Source: Stutzerimonas stutzeri (lineage in GTDB: Bacteria > Pseudomonadota > Gammaproteobacteria > Pseudomonadales > Pseudomonadaceae). Taken from it: a DNA stretch of 64,000 nt. Of the stretch, positions 1 through 8,813 are shown in pieces. The stretch spans positions 62,001 to 126,000 of the forward strand of contig NZ_JANGEY010000003.1 in assembly GCF_024451105.1 (NCBI RefSeq), read 5' to 3'. Under the pieces are notes generated by a model. The model saw only the letters and a list, made by a program, of their open reading frames with translations. It did not search any database and was not told where the DNA came from. The position numbers were made by a program, and so were the translations under genes. Each line of letters opens with the position of its first letter. Position 1 is the first letter of the stretch.

Positions 1-948
1 ATGAGCGACGCCGCGCTGGGCAGCGCGGCGCGCGAACTCGGCGTGCCGCTGCGCTTCGCCGCGCGCGCGGCGGGCGAGACGCCGGCCGACTGGCTGCGCC
101 GTTTGCTGCCGCTGGAGGAACTGCTGGGCGGCGACGGCCTGTGCATCGGCCGCGCCGCGCAGCCGGTCGAGATGGCCCGCCTGGGCCGGGCCCGCGGGCG
201 GCTCAGCGTGGTCGGCCTCGGCCCCGGCGCCGCCGGGCTGATGGTGCCGGCGGTGCGCCGCGCGCTGGACGAGGCCGAGGACATCCTCGGCTACGCCACC
301 TACGTCGACATGGCCGGCCCGCTGCGCGCCGAGCAGGTGCGCCACTGCAGCGACAACCGCGAGGAGCTGCAGCGCGCCCGCCACGCCTTCGCGCTGGCGG
401 CCAGCGGGCGCCGCGCGGTGGTGGTGTCCTCCGGCGATCCGGGGGTGTTCGCCATGGCCGCGGCGGTGCTGGAGGCGTTGGAGCAGAGCATTGACCCGCT
501 CTGGCATGCGGTGGAGCTGGAAATCCTCCCCGGCGTGTCCGCCGCGCTGGCCACCGCCGCGCTGGCCGGCGCGCCGCTGGGCCACGACTTCTGCCTGCTG
601 TCGCTGTCGGACAACCTCAAGCCCTGGGAAGTGATCGAACGGCGCCTGGAGCATGCCGGCGCCGCCGATCTGGTGATGGCCTTCTACAACCCGATCTCCC
701 GCGCCCGCCCCTGGCAGCTCGGCCGCGCCCTGGAGATCGTCAGGAACCATCGCAGCCCCGCGACCCGCGTGCTGCTCGGTCGCGACGTCGGCCGCCCCGG
801 CGAGCGCCTGACCAGCCTGACCCTCGGCGAGCTGACCCCGGCGATGGTCGACATGCGCACCCTGGTGATCGTCGGCTCCTCGACCACCCGCAGCTTCCCG
901 CGCGCCGGCGGCGGCGACTGGGTGTATACGCCGCGCTGGTATCCGTGA
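1..948 (+). CDS. cobJ: Precorrin-3B C17-methyltransferase (CobJ), probably 5'-truncated CbiG-CobJ fusion
   Basis: This enzyme methylates precorrin-3B at C17 with S-adenosylmethionine and contracts the corrin ring in cobalamin synthesis. From about residue 68 the protein is a tetrapyrrole methylase: the glycine-rich start VVGLGPGAAG, then SSGDPGVFAMA and LPGVSAALA, are family motifs. Residues 1 to about 65 (including ELGVPLRF) resemble the tail of the CbiG domain, which is fused in front of CobJ in Pseudomonas. The window starts exactly at an ATG, so the true start may lie upstream; 315 residues is short for the fusion and long for CobJ alone. It is functionally unrelated to the steroid genes that follow and marks the left edge of that region. 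Confidence 0.85.
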   Translation: MSDAALGSAARELGVPLRFAARAAGETPADWLRRLLPLEELLGGDGLCIGRAAQPVEMARLGRARGRLSVVGLGPGAAGLMVPAVRRALDEAEDILGYATYVDMAGPLRAEQVRHCSDNREELQRARHAFALAASGRRAVVVSSGDPGVFAMAAAVLEALEQSIDPLWHAVELEILPGVSAALATAALAGAPLGHDFCLLSLSDNLKPWEVIERRLEHAGAADLVMAFYNPISRARPWQLGRALEIVRNHRSPATRVLLGRDVGRPGERLTSLTLGELTPAMVDMRTLVIVGSSTTRSFPRAGGGDWVYTPRWYP

Positions 949-982
949 CGCCGATACCCGGGATCAGGGGAGGTCCCGCTCC

Positions 983-998
983 CCGTCCGTTTTGACGA
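983..998. promoter_or_regulatory. Weak match to the steroid-regulon palindrome, upstream of ipdF
   Basis: CCGTCCG-TT-TTGACGA keeps the left half-site GTCCG and the right GACGA of the palindrome found in front of other steroid genes. It lies about 70 bases before the ipdF start, the same distance as the perfect site before hsdA. Confidence 0.35.
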
Positions 999-1060
999 TG
1001 CAACGCCCTCGGGTGCCGCTTATACCTGTCGCAGACCGTTTCCCCCATGAGGTTTCTGCC

Positions 1061-1846
1061 ATGCGACAAGCTCCCCCCTACGTGCCCGGCCACCAGCTGC
1101 TGGCCGGCAAGTCCGTCCTGATCACCGCCGCCGCCGGCGCCGGCATCGGCTTCGCCGCCGCCAGGCGCTGCGCGGAGGAGGGCTGCCGGGCGCTGATGAT
1201 CTCCGACATCCACCCGCGCCGCCTGGAAGAGGCGGTCGAGCGCCTCAAGGCGGAGACCGGCCTCGAAGCCGTCTACGGCCAGCTGTGCAACGTCGCCGTG
1301 GAAGAGGAGGTGCAGGCGCTGGTCGCCGCCGCCGAGGACTGCCTGGGCGGCGTCGACGTACTGATCAACAACGCCGGGCTCGGCGGGCAGAAGCGCGTCA
1401 CCGAGATGAGCGACGAGGAGTGGAGCCGGGTGCTCGACATCACCCTGACCGGCACCTTCCGCATGACCCGCGCCATGCTGCCGCACATGCAGGGCCGCGG
1501 CCGCGGCGTGATCGTCAACAACGCCTCGGTGCTCGGCTGGCGCGCGCAGAAGGAGCAGGCCCACTACGCCGCGGCCAAGGCCGGGGTGATGGCGCTGACC
1601 CGCTGCAGCGCCCTGGAGGCCGCCGAGTTCGGCGTGCGCATCAATGCGGTGTCGCCGTCGATCGCCCTGCACGACTTCCTCAAGAAGGCCTCCAGCGAGG
1701 AGCTGCTCGCCCAGCTGGCCAGCCGCGAGGCCTTCGGGCGCGCCGCCGAGGTCTGGGAAGTGGCCAACGTGATGGTCTTCCTGGCCAGCGACTACGCCTC
1801 CTACATGACCGGCGAAGTGCTGTCGGTCAGCTCCCAGCAGGCCTGA
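1061..1846 (+). CDS. ipdF: IpdF-like short-chain dehydrogenase of steroid C/D-ring degradation
   Basis: An NAD(P)-dependent SDR of 261 residues. It closely resembles my recollection of mycobacterial IpdF (Rv3559c), sharing long blocks such as VNNASVLGWRAQ, HYAAAKAGVMALTRCSA and GVRINAVSPSIA. IpdF acts on a hydroxylated hydroindanone-type CoA intermediate left after rings A and B are removed. The cofactor motif is TAAAGAGIG (residues 22-30) and the catalytic set is S156, Y169, K173. The ATG at 1061 follows GAGG at good spacing; a longer in-frame start (992) would overlap the candidate operator and lacks a ribosome site. It is followed by MaoC (10 bp gap) and a thiolase, a coherent beta-oxidation unit. 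Confidence 0.85.
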   Translation: MRQAPPYVPGHQLLAGKSVLITAAAGAGIGFAAARRCAEEGCRALMISDIHPRRLEEAVERLKAETGLEAVYGQLCNVAVEEEVQALVAAAEDCLGGVDVLINNAGLGGQKRVTEMSDEEWSRVLDITLTGTFRMTRAMLPHMQGRGRGVIVNNASVLGWRAQKEQAHYAAAKAGVMALTRCSALEAAEFGVRINAVSPSIALHDFLKKASSEELLAQLASREAFGRAAEVWEVANVMVFLASDYASYMTGEVLSVSSQQA

Positions 1847-1856
1847 GGGGCGCGCC

Positions 1857-2315
1857 ATGACCATCATCTATTCCAGTGCCGAACAGCTGCTCGCCGCCGA
1901 GGGCCAGGATCTGGGCGCCACCGACTGGCTGGAGATCGACCAGGCGCGGGTCAACCTGTTCGCCGAGGCCACCGGCGATCACCAGTGGATCCACGTCGAC
2001 CCCGAGCGCGCCGCCAGCGGCCCGTTCGGCGGCTGCATCGCCCACGGCTACCTGACCCTCTCCCTGGTCAACCTGTTCCTGCCGCAGCTGATCGAGGTCG
2101 ACAACCTGCGCATGGGCGTCAACTACGGCTGCGACCGCGTGCGCTTCCCGGCGCCGGTCAGGGTCGGCGCGCGCATCCGCGGGCGCGGCGAGGTGGTGCG
2201 CGTCGAGCAGGTCGGCGCAGCGGTGCAGGCCACCGTGCGCGTCAGCGTCGAGATCGAGGGCGGCGAGCGCCCGGGCTGCGTGGTCGACACCATCAGCCGC
2301 TACACCTTCAACTGA
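1857..2315 (+). CDS. MaoC-family (R)-specific enoyl-CoA hydratase
   Basis: A 152-residue single hot-dog domain. The hydratase signature [11 protein letters not shown] (about residues 37-47), followed by [13 protein letters not shown], carries the Asp and His that activate water in MaoC/PhaJ enzymes. It would hydrate an enoyl-CoA intermediate. It sits between the IpdF-like dehydrogenase and the thiolase, so a role in steroid side-chain or C/D-ring beta-oxidation is likely; the exact substrate cannot be read from the sequence. Confidence 0.8.
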   Translation: MTIIYSSAEQLLAAEGQDLGATDWLEIDQARVNLFAEATGDHQWIHVDPERAASGPFGGCIAHGYLTLSLVNLFLPQLIEVDNLRMGVNYGCDRVRFPAPVRVGARIRGRGEVVRVEQVGAAVQATVRVSVEIEGGERPGCVVDTISRYTFN

Positions 2316-2328
2316 GCGAGAGATTCCC

Positions 2329-3543
2329 ATGCAAGCCAATCCGAACGATGCGGTGATCGTATCCACCGCGCGCACCGCGCTGACCAAGTCCTTCCGCGGC
2401 TCCTTCAACGATACCGAGGCGCCGGTGCTCGGCGGCCACGTGGTGCGCGCGGTGGTCGAGCGCGCCGGCATCGAGCCGGGCGCGGTCGAGGACGTGATCA
2501 TGGGCGCGGCGGTGCAGCAGGGCACCCAGGCCTACAACATCGGCCGCCTGTGCGCCTACACCGGCGGCCTGCCGGACAGCGTGCCGGGCATGGCCCTGGA
2601 CCGCATGTGCGCCTCCGGGCTGATGACCATCGGCGTCGCCGCCAAGGGCATCATCACCGGCGAGCTGAGCGTGGCGGTGGCCGGCGGCGTCGAGTCGCTG
2701 TCGCTGACCCAGACCAAACACAAGAACAGCTACCGCGCGCAGTCGCTGGCGGTGCAGGAAGTGGTGCCGGCGGCCTACATCCCGATGCTGGAGACCGCCG
2801 AGATCGTCTCCCGGCGCTATGGCATCTCGCGCGCCGCCCAGGACGAATACGCCCTGCAGAGCCAGCAGCGCACCGCCGTGGCGCAGGGCGCCGGGCTGTT
2901 CAATGAGGAGATCGTGCCGCTCGCCGCGCGCAAGCTGTGCTTCGACAAGGAGGGCAACCCGACCGGCCACGAGGAGGTGCTCGCCGACCGCGACGAGTGC
3001 AACCGCCCGTCGACCAGGCTGGAGGATCTCGCCGCGCTCAAGCCGGTGTGGAAGGACGGCAAGTGGGTGCAGCAGGGCGAGTTCATCACCGCCGGCAACG
3101 CCTCGCAGTTCTCCGACGGTGCCGCGGCGACCCTCTTGATGAGCCGCGCCGAGGCCACCCGCCGTGGCCTGGCGCCGCTCGGCGTGTACCGCGGCATCGC
3201 CGTGGCCGGCTGCGCGCCGGAGGAGATGGGCATCGGCCCGGTCTTCGCGGTGCCCAAGCTGCTCAACCGCTTCGGCCTGACCGTGGCCGACATCGGCCTG
3301 TGGGAGATCAACGAGGCCTTCGCCTGCCAGGTGATCCACTGCCGCGACGTGCTGGGCATCCCCAACGACCGGCTCAACGTCAACGGCGGCGCCATCGCCA
3401 TCGGCCACCCGTTCGGCATGTCCGGTGCGCGCATGGTCGGCCATGCCCTGCTGGAAGGCCGTCGCCGCGGCGTGCGCTACGTGGTGGTGGCCATGTGCAT
3501 CGGCGGCGGCATGGGCGCCGCCGGGCTGTTCGAGATCGCCTGA
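2329..3543 (+). CDS. Acetyl-CoA acetyltransferase / thiolase, FadA6-like
   Basis: A 404-residue thiolase, full length for the family. The acylated cysteine lies in DRMCASGLM (C94). The C-terminal motifs [23 protein letters not shown] and the second catalytic Cys in [12 protein letters not shown] are all present, so it should be active. It would cleave a 3-oxoacyl-CoA, releasing acetyl-CoA or a shortened product. It is the last gene of the ipdF-maoC-thiolase unit. FadA6 is the thiolase encoded near ipdF in actinobacterial steroid degraders, which suggests the role, but FadA6 and other degradative thiolases cannot be told apart here. An inverted repeat follows 30 bp downstream. Confidence 0.85.
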   Translation: MQANPNDAVIVSTARTALTKSFRGSFNDTEAPVLGGHVVRAVVERAGIEPGAVEDVIMGAAVQQGTQAYNIGRLCAYTGGLPDSVPGMALDRMCASGLMTIGVAAKGIITGELSVAVAGGVESLSLTQTKHKNSYRAQSLAVQEVVPAAYIPMLETAEIVSRRYGISRAAQDEYALQSQQRTAVAQGAGLFNEEIVPLAARKLCFDKEGNPTGHEEVLADRDECNRPSTRLEDLAALKPVWKDGKWVQQGEFITAGNASQFSDGAAATLLMSRAEATRRGLAPLGVYRGIAVAGCAPEEMGIGPVFAVPKLLNRFGLTVADIGLWEINEAFACQVIHCRDVLGIPNDRLNVNGGAIAIGHPFGMSGARMVGHALLEGRRRGVRYVVVAMCIGGGMGAAGLFEIA

Positions 3544-3572
3544 GTTCCGCCCATCCCCCCTCCGGGGCTGGC

Positions 3573-3666
3573 GTAGGGGCGAATTCATTCGCCGAGCAGG
3601 CCAACGGCCTGCGCTTGGTGGTTCGGGGGGCGCTTCGCGCCCCCTGGCGAATGAATTCGCCCCTAC
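3573..3666. repeat. Inverted-repeat element A (long-loop version)
   Basis: Two perfectly complementary 21-base arms, the left beginning GTAGGGGCGAATTC and the right ending GAATTCGCCCCTAC. They are separated by 52 bases that contain a further hairpin (GGGGGGCGC-TTC-GCGCCCCC-like). It lies just after the thiolase gene. This is the only copy with a long loop. Confidence 0.9.
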
Positions 3667-3720
3667 AGCGGGCTCATCCGCCAGCCCTGTACATCCCCAT
3701 TCCCACGCTCTGCGCCGGCG

Positions 3721-3736
3721 TACTCCTTATGGACGA
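3721..3736. promoter_or_regulatory. Candidate steroid-regulon operator before YCF48/MMPL module 1
   Basis: TACTCCT-TA-TGGACGA is an imperfect dyad matching TAGTCCG-N2-CGGACGA at most half-site positions. It stands about 150 bp before the YCF48-like gene. Confidence 0.5.
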
Positions 3737-3839
3737 TGCCAGCGCAAGCCCCCCCTGCGGACCATCGGCTCATGCAAGAGCCTGCGTCGAACGGCCTCCG
3801 CACGGCGGCCTGTCACAACAAGAACAAGGGATAGACAGC

Positions 3840-3896
3840 ATGAAAGCACTCGTTTGCCCATCGAAACACGCCCGGAGGTCGCCATGCGCCAGCTGA
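3840..3896 (+). CDS. Possible 18-residue leader peptide overlapping the next gene start
   Basis: An ATG with an upstream AAGGGA (14 bp before) opens an 18-codon frame that ends in TGA at 3894-3896, just inside the YCF48-like gene in another frame. The layout could give translational coupling, or the frame could be a decayed gene start. Nothing supports a function for the peptide itself. Confidence 0.25.
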   Translation: MKALVCPSKHARRSPCAS

Positions 3897-4858
3897 TCGC
3901 CTACGCCATCTCCGCGGCGGTCGCGGCGACCGCCGTGTACGCCTTCTCGCACCGCACCCCGCCGCCGCTGCCGGCCACCGAACTGCGCACCGACCGCCTG
4001 CTGATCAACGACATGACCGTCGACGGCCGCCGGGTGGTCGCGGTCGGCGAGCAGGGCATCGTCCTGACCAGCGACGACCTCGGCCAGAGCTGGCAGCAGG
4101 CCGGCGTCGAGCCGCGCCGCGGCAGCGCGCTGACCGGCGTGGCGCGGCTGTCGGCCGAGCGCCTGGTGGCGGTCGGTCACGACGGCTGGATCCTGCGCTC
4201 CGTGGACGGCGGGCGCAGCTGGCAGGAGAGCCGCATCGACGACGAGCTGGCCGAGCCGCTGCTCGGCGTGTGGGCCGCCGGCGAGCAGGCCGTGGCGGCC
4301 TTCGGCAGCTACGGCAAGTACTTCGTCTCCAGCGACGGCGGGCGCAACTGGCAGGCCCGCGAGCTGCCGGTCGACGGCTATCACCTCAACGGCATGGACG
4401 GCGGCGCCGACGGCCGGCTGATGCTGGTCGGCGAGCAGGGCACCGCGCTGCGTTCGCTCGACGGCGGGCAGAACTGGGAGCGCCTGCCGGCCTTCTACAA
4501 CGGCTCGCTGTTCGGCGTGGTGCGCCTGTCCGCCGAGCGCTGGCTGGCCTACGGCATGCGCGGCCACGTGTTCGTCAGCGCCGACTTCGGCCAGAGCTGG
4601 AGCCAGGTGCCGCTCGGTCACAGCGCGCCGCTCTACGGCCACACCCGGCTGCCGGGCGGCGACGGCGTGCTGGTGGTCGGCGCCGGCGGCTCGGTGATCC
4701 GCTTCGACCGCGACGGCCGGCTGGTCGGCAGCCTGCGCCTCGAAGGCCTGGGCACCCTGACCGCGGTGTCGGCGCCGGACGACCAGGTGCTGGTGGTCGG
4801 CGGCGAGCACGGCCTGTTCAAGAGCTTGCGCGGCGGCCTGGCCGCGGTGAAGGAATGA
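3884..4858 (+). CDS. YCF48/BNR-repeat protein, membrane-anchored, module 1
   Basis: A 324-residue protein with an N-terminal signal or anchor (about residues 4-22) and then a beta-propeller made of repeated units such as SDDLGQSW, SVDGGRSW, SSDGGRNW and SLDGGQNW. These are Asp-box/BNR motifs of the YCF48-like family (photosystem II assembly factor Hcf136-like). It would lie on the periplasmic face. It is followed 10 bp later by an MMPL transporter, and the same pair recurs at 18297-21781, so the two proteins probably work together. The ATG follows GGAGG at 5 bp. The role in steroid handling is inferred from context only. Confidence 0.8.
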   Translation: MRQLIAYAISAAVAATAVYAFSHRTPPPLPATELRTDRLLINDMTVDGRRVVAVGEQGIVLTSDDLGQSWQQAGVEPRRGSALTGVARLSAERLVAVGHDGWILRSVDGGRSWQESRIDDELAEPLLGVWAAGEQAVAAFGSYGKYFVSSDGGRNWQARELPVDGYHLNGMDGGADGRLMLVGEQGTALRSLDGGQNWERLPAFYNGSLFGVVRLSAERWLAYGMRGHVFVSADFGQSWSQVPLGHSAPLYGHTRLPGGDGVLVVGAGGSVIRFDRDGRLVGSLRLEGLGTLTAVSAPDDQVLVVGGEHGLFKSLRGGLAAVKE

Positions 4859-4868
4859 GGGTGACGAG

Positions 4869-7295
4869 ATGAAAGAGCAAACTTCCCGGGTGGATCGCTG
4901 GGTCGCGGTCTGCGCCGACCTGCTGATGGCCCGCCGCCGTTCGCTGCTGGCGCTGTTCGTCGCCATCACTATCGGCCTGGGCTATAGCGCCCTGCAGACC
5001 CGCCTGGACCCCGGCTTCAACAAGCTGATCCCGCTGCGCCACGAATACATGGTGAACTTCCTCGAATACAGCAAGATCTTCACCGGCGCCAACCGCTTCC
5101 TGGTCAACGTGCGCTGGAAGGGCGAGGGCGACATCTACAACCCGGTGTTCCTCGATACCCTGCGCAAGGTCACCGACGACGTGTTCTTCACCTCCGGGGT
5201 CAGCCGCTCCAGCGTGACCTCGCTGTTCACCCCCAACGTGCAGTACGTCGAGGTGACCGAGGAGGGCTTCTTCGGCGACGTGGTGGTGCCGCCGCGCTTC
5301 GCCGGCACCCTCGAGGACCTCGAACAGGTGCGCAACAACACCGCGCGCTCCGGGCAGATCGGCCGCCTGGTGGCCAACGACCTGAAATCGGCGCTGGTGC
5401 GTGCCGACCTGCAGGACATCGATCCGAAGACCGGCGAGAAGGTCGACTACGTCGAGGTGGCCAAGCGCCTGGAGGAGATCCGCAGCAAGTACAACAGCGA
5501 CCAGGTCGAGATCAACGTGGTCGGCTTCGCCAAGCTGGTCGGCGACGTGGTCGAGGGCCTCGGCGCGGTGATGGGCTTCTTCGTGGTGGCCTTCCTGATC
5601 ACCGCGGCGCTGCTGTGGGGCTACTCGCGCTCGCTCAAGCTGACCGTGGTGGCGCTGCTGGTGGCGCTGCTGCCGGTGGTCTGGCTGCTCGGCCTGCTGC
5701 CGCTGCTGGGCCTGGGCATCGACCCGATGTCGATCCTGGTGCCGTTCCTGATCTTCTCCATCGGCGTGTCCCACGCGGTGCAGATGACCAACGCCTGGAA
5801 GCAGGACGTGCTGGCCGGCGCCAGTTCGCAGGCCGCGGCCCACGCGGCCTTCTGCAAGATCTTCATCCCCGGCGCGCTGGCGCTGCTGATGAACGCCCTG
5901 GGCTTCGCGGTGATCATGCTGATCGACATTCCCATCGTCCACGAGCTGGGGGTGACCGCCTGCCTCGGCGTGCTGCTGATGATCGTCACCAACAAGATGA
6001 TGCTGCCGATCATCATCTCCCACCTGCGCCTGGAGCGTTCGGCGCAGTCGCGCAACCAGCCGGACCCGCAGCGCAAGCACACCCTGTGGTGGCTGATCTC
6101 CGGCCTGGCCAAGCCCGGCCCGGCGCTGGTGGTGTTCGGCCTCAGCCTGGTGCTGCTCGCCGTCGGCACCCTGAAGGCCCGCGACCTGCAGACCGGCGAC
6201 ATCGGCGATGGCGCGCCGGAGCTGCGCAGCGACTCGCGCTACAACCGCGACAACGCGCGGATCGTCGGCAGCTACGCCATCGGTCTCGACGTGCTGACGG
6301 TGTTCGTCGAGGTCAAGGACCAGCCCGAGGCCTGCCTGACCCCGCAGGTGATGCGTGCGGTGGATCGCTTCGACTTCGCCGTGCGCCACGTCGCCGGGGT
6401 GCAGTCGGTATCCAGCGTCACCGGCGCCGGCAAGGTGGTGATCGCCGGCAATAACGAGGGCAACCCGCGCTGGTCGGCGATCCCCAATTCCGAGGGCGGC
6501 CTGCAGCAGGGTTCGCGCGCCTACTCCTCGGAGCTGGGCATGGTCAGCGACGGCTGCCAGCAGATGCAGATCCTGGTGTTCCTCACCGACCACGAGGGGG
6601 CGACCGTCGCCCACGTGGTCAAGGAGGTCAAGCGCATCATCGCCGCCGACGTCACCCCGGGGGTCAACTTCCGCCTGGCCGGCGGCAACGTCGGCATCAT
6701 GGCCGCTTCCAACGAGGCGGTGGACCGCGCCGAGGTACTGATGCTCGCCGCGCTGTTCGGCTCGGTGGCGCTGTTCTGCTGGCTGACCTTCCGCTCGCTG
6801 CGTGCGGTGCTGTGCATCCTGGTGCCGCTGGCCATCGTGGCGATCCTCTGCAACGCGCTGATGGCGCTGCTCGGCATCGGCCTCAAGGTCGCCACCCTGC
6901 CGGTGGTCGCGCTGGGGGTCGGGGTCGGCGTCGATTATGGTATCTACCTCTACGAGCGCATCCAGCACGAGATGGAGGAGGGCCGCGACCTGCGCCACGC
7001 CTTCTACGAAGCGATGCGCCAGCGCGGCACGGCGGCGGTGTTCACCGCGCTGACCATGTCCATCGGCGTGTGCACCTGGGCCTTCGCGCCGCTGAAGTTC
7101 CAGGCCGACATGGGCGTGCTGCTGGCCTTCATGTTCCTGGTCAACGTGTTCGGCGCGATCTTCCTGTTGCCGGCGCTGGCCGCCTGGTTCAACGAGGGCC
7201 GGCCGCTGGTGCGGGTGCGCGAGGGCGCCGCCGATGCCGCCGTCAGCCAGCGCCGGTCGCAGGCCTGCGTGCAGGAAGCGACGGCCAGCGTGTAA
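4869..7295 (+). CDS. RND/MMPL-family transporter, module 1
   Basis: An 808-residue inner-membrane protein of the MMPL branch of the RND superfamily. A first membrane helix (about 24-42) is followed by a large periplasmic loop, a helix bundle (about 230-390), a second periplasmic loop, and a second bundle (about 620-780). The GIDPMSILVPF and GVGVGVDYGIYLYE stretches are typical of the internally duplicated cores. It is strongly similar to the product of 19373-21781, for instance almost identical across the LLPLLG-GIDPMSILVPFLIF region. The partner is the YCF48-like protein immediately upstream. Direction and substrate are not readable; a lipid-like or steroid substrate is inferred from context. 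Confidence 0.85.
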   Translation: MKEQTSRVDRWVAVCADLLMARRRSLLALFVAITIGLGYSALQTRLDPGFNKLIPLRHEYMVNFLEYSKIFTGANRFLVNVRWKGEGDIYNPVFLDTLRKVTDDVFFTSGVSRSSVTSLFTPNVQYVEVTEEGFFGDVVVPPRFAGTLEDLEQVRNNTARSGQIGRLVANDLKSALVRADLQDIDPKTGEKVDYVEVAKRLEEIRSKYNSDQVEINVVGFAKLVGDVVEGLGAVMGFFVVAFLITAALLWGYSRSLKLTVVALLVALLPVVWLLGLLPLLGLGIDPMSILVPFLIFSIGVSHAVQMTNAWKQDVLAGASSQAAAHAAFCKIFIPGALALLMNALGFAVIMLIDIPIVHELGVTACLGVLLMIVTNKMMLPIIISHLRLERSAQSRNQPDPQRKHTLWWLISGLAKPGPALVVFGLSLVLLAVGTLKARDLQTGDIGDGAPELRSDSRYNRDNARIVGSYAIGLDVLTVFVEVKDQPEACLTPQVMRAVDRFDFAVRHVAGVQSVSSVTGAGKVVIAGNNEGNPRWSAIPNSEGGLQQGSRAYSSELGMVSDGCQQMQILVFLTDHEGATVAHVVKEVKRIIAADVTPGVNFRLAGGNVGIMAASNEAVDRAEVLMLAALFGSVALFCWLTFRSLRAVLCILVPLAIVAILCNALMALLGIGLKVATLPVVALGVGVGVDYGIYLYERIQHEMEEGRDLRHAFYEAMRQRGTAAVFTALTMSIGVCTWAFAPLKFQADMGVLLAFMFLVNVFGAIFLLPALAAWFNEGRPLVRVREGAADAAVSQRRSQACVQEATASV

Positions 7296-7311
7296 CAGTC
7301 GGAAACAGAAG

Positions 7312-7357
7312 TCCGGGAGGCCTCAAGAACGCGGCTCTTGAACTGCCTCCCGGATTT
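7312..7357 (+). terminator. Terminator-like hairpin after MMPL 1
   Basis: TCCGGGAGGC pairs perfectly with GCCTCCCGGA (7345-7354), with a smaller inner hairpin in the loop and TTT after the stem. The rest of the 7296-7539 gap holds the LuxR leader and nothing else I recognise. Confidence 0.55.
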
Positions 7358-7539
7358 GGCGGTATTCTGACGACAGGAAAATGACGAAGGTGTCCGCCGT
7401 TTCGACGGCGACCGCACCGGCGCAGGAGGCGCACCGGGCAGGGGCTTGCGCTGCCGGCCCGGAGGATGCCCGGGGAAACCTGATCGACAAGAACAATAAG
7501 GAGCCGGCCCATGAGCCGTCTCCGCCAAGAGGTGATAGG

Positions 7540-8733
7540 GTGGAAACGACTACTGCAGGCCTCCATGCCCTGGCGGGCGTGGATCTGGCCGAATACGACC
7601 GCCTGGTCGCGGCCCTGTACGACGCGGCGCTGGACAGCCGTCTGTGGCACATTCCCATGGAGCAGCTGCGCGACCTGTTCGCCGCCAACTACGTGACCCT
7701 GATCCTGCGCATTCCCGACCAGTCGGACGCCGGCCTGATGATCGTCGCCGGCGATGTCGAGGGCGAGGGCAAGGTCACCTACCTGACCTATCCGCACACC
7801 AGCACCCCGTTCATCAACCAGCCGGTCGACAAGGTGTTCACCGTCGACGACCTGATGAGCGAGAAGGACTGGCGCGAGTCCTCCTACTACCAGCACTGGT
7901 GCGGGCCCAAGGGCGTCTTTCACGTCATGGGCGTGGACATCGCCACTCCGGACTCCGGCAAGCTGCGCTTTCGCATCACCCGCCCGGAGTCTTCGCCGAA
8001 GTTCTCGGCGCGCGACCGCGCGCTGTGCGAACTGATCCTCCCGCACCTGCGCCGCGCGCTGAACATGCACAACCAGCTCGACCGCAGCCAGTCGATGGGC
8101 GCCCTGTACTCCCAGGCGATCAGCCGCCTGTCGGTGGCGACCATCGTCCTCGACGAGAGCGGCCGGGTGCTGCAGCAGAACGCCGTCGCCCAGGAGATCC
8201 TCGCCGGCGCCGACGGCCTCAAGCTGGTCGGCGGCCGCCTGGAGGCCTCCTATCCCAGCGACAACCGCGAGCTGCAGCGCCTGGTGCGCAACGCCTTCGC
8301 CCGCCAGGGCAAGGAGAGTCCGGCGATTGCCGAGGCGGTGTCGATCGCCCGGCCGTCCGGCCAGGTCAGCCTGGTGGTGGTGGTGGAGTCGGTGCCTTCG
8401 CTGGAGTGGGCGGAAAGCAAGGGCCAGCCGGCGGTGGTGGTGTACATCCGCGATGCGGTCGGCAAGTCGCTGACCAGCACCACGGTGGCCAAGCAGCTGT
8501 TCAACCTGACCCCGGCGGAGACCGCGCTGTGCCTCGAGCTGGCCAACGGCCTGTCGCTGGAGGAGGCCGCCGAGGCGCTGAACATCCGCCGCAACACCGC
8601 GCGCGCCCACCTGCGCGCGATCTTCTCCAAGACCGGCGTGCGCCGGCAGACCGAGCTGGTGCGCATCATGCTCAACAGCGTGATGGCGGTCGGCCAGGCC
8701 GACGGCCAGGCGCAGCGGCTGCGCGCCGGCTGA
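7540..8733 (+). CDS. LuxR-type transcriptional regulator, TeiR-like (regulator 1)
   Basis: A 397-residue regulator with an N-terminal sensory region, a middle PAS-like segment and a C-terminal LuxR helix-turn-helix (from LTPAETALCLELANG to the end, about residues 325-385). Length and layout match TeiR, the steroid-inducible activator of Comamonas testosteroni. The GTG at 7540 is chosen because AAGAGG lies 7 bp upstream; an in-frame ATG at 7381 has no ribosome site and adds 53 residues of atypical sequence. The neighbour hsdA begins 80 bp downstream behind a perfect palindrome. It is a good candidate to bind the TAGTCCG-N2-CGGACTA sites, but the second LuxR protein (57137) is an alternative. 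Confidence 0.8.
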   Translation: METTTAGLHALAGVDLAEYDRLVAALYDAALDSRLWHIPMEQLRDLFAANYVTLILRIPDQSDAGLMIVAGDVEGEGKVTYLTYPHTSTPFINQPVDKVFTVDDLMSEKDWRESSYYQHWCGPKGVFHVMGVDIATPDSGKLRFRITRPESSPKFSARDRALCELILPHLRRALNMHNQLDRSQSMGALYSQAISRLSVATIVLDESGRVLQQNAVAQEILAGADGLKLVGGRLEASYPSDNRELQRLVRNAFARQGKESPAIAEAVSIARPSGQVSLVVVVESVPSLEWAESKGQPAVVVYIRDAVGKSLTSTTVAKQLFNLTPAETALCLELANGLSLEEAAEALNIRRNTARAHLRAIFSKTGVRRQTELVRIMLNSVMAVGQADGQAQRLRAG

Positions 8734-8734
8734 T

Positions 8735-8752
8735 ATCGTCCGCACGGACGAT
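8735..8752. promoter_or_regulatory. Perfect operator palindrome before hsdA
   Basis: ATCGTCCG-CA-CGGACGAT is a perfect 8+8 dyad centred about 70 bp before the hsdA start. It is one of the two best copies of the shared palindrome. Confidence 0.75.
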
Positions 8753-8813
8753 TCGCCGCGCGCCGCGCCGCGCCTAGAGTGCGGACAGACCCAGCCATCG
8801 AGGAGAGTTCAGC

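Noticed and set aside
7511-7696. 61-codon plus frame with AAGGAG upstream, overlapping LuxR regulator 1
   Set aside because: It lies almost wholly inside the regulator in another frame and is rich in Trp/Arg/Pro/Thr. It might act as a coupling leader but shows no sign of coding.
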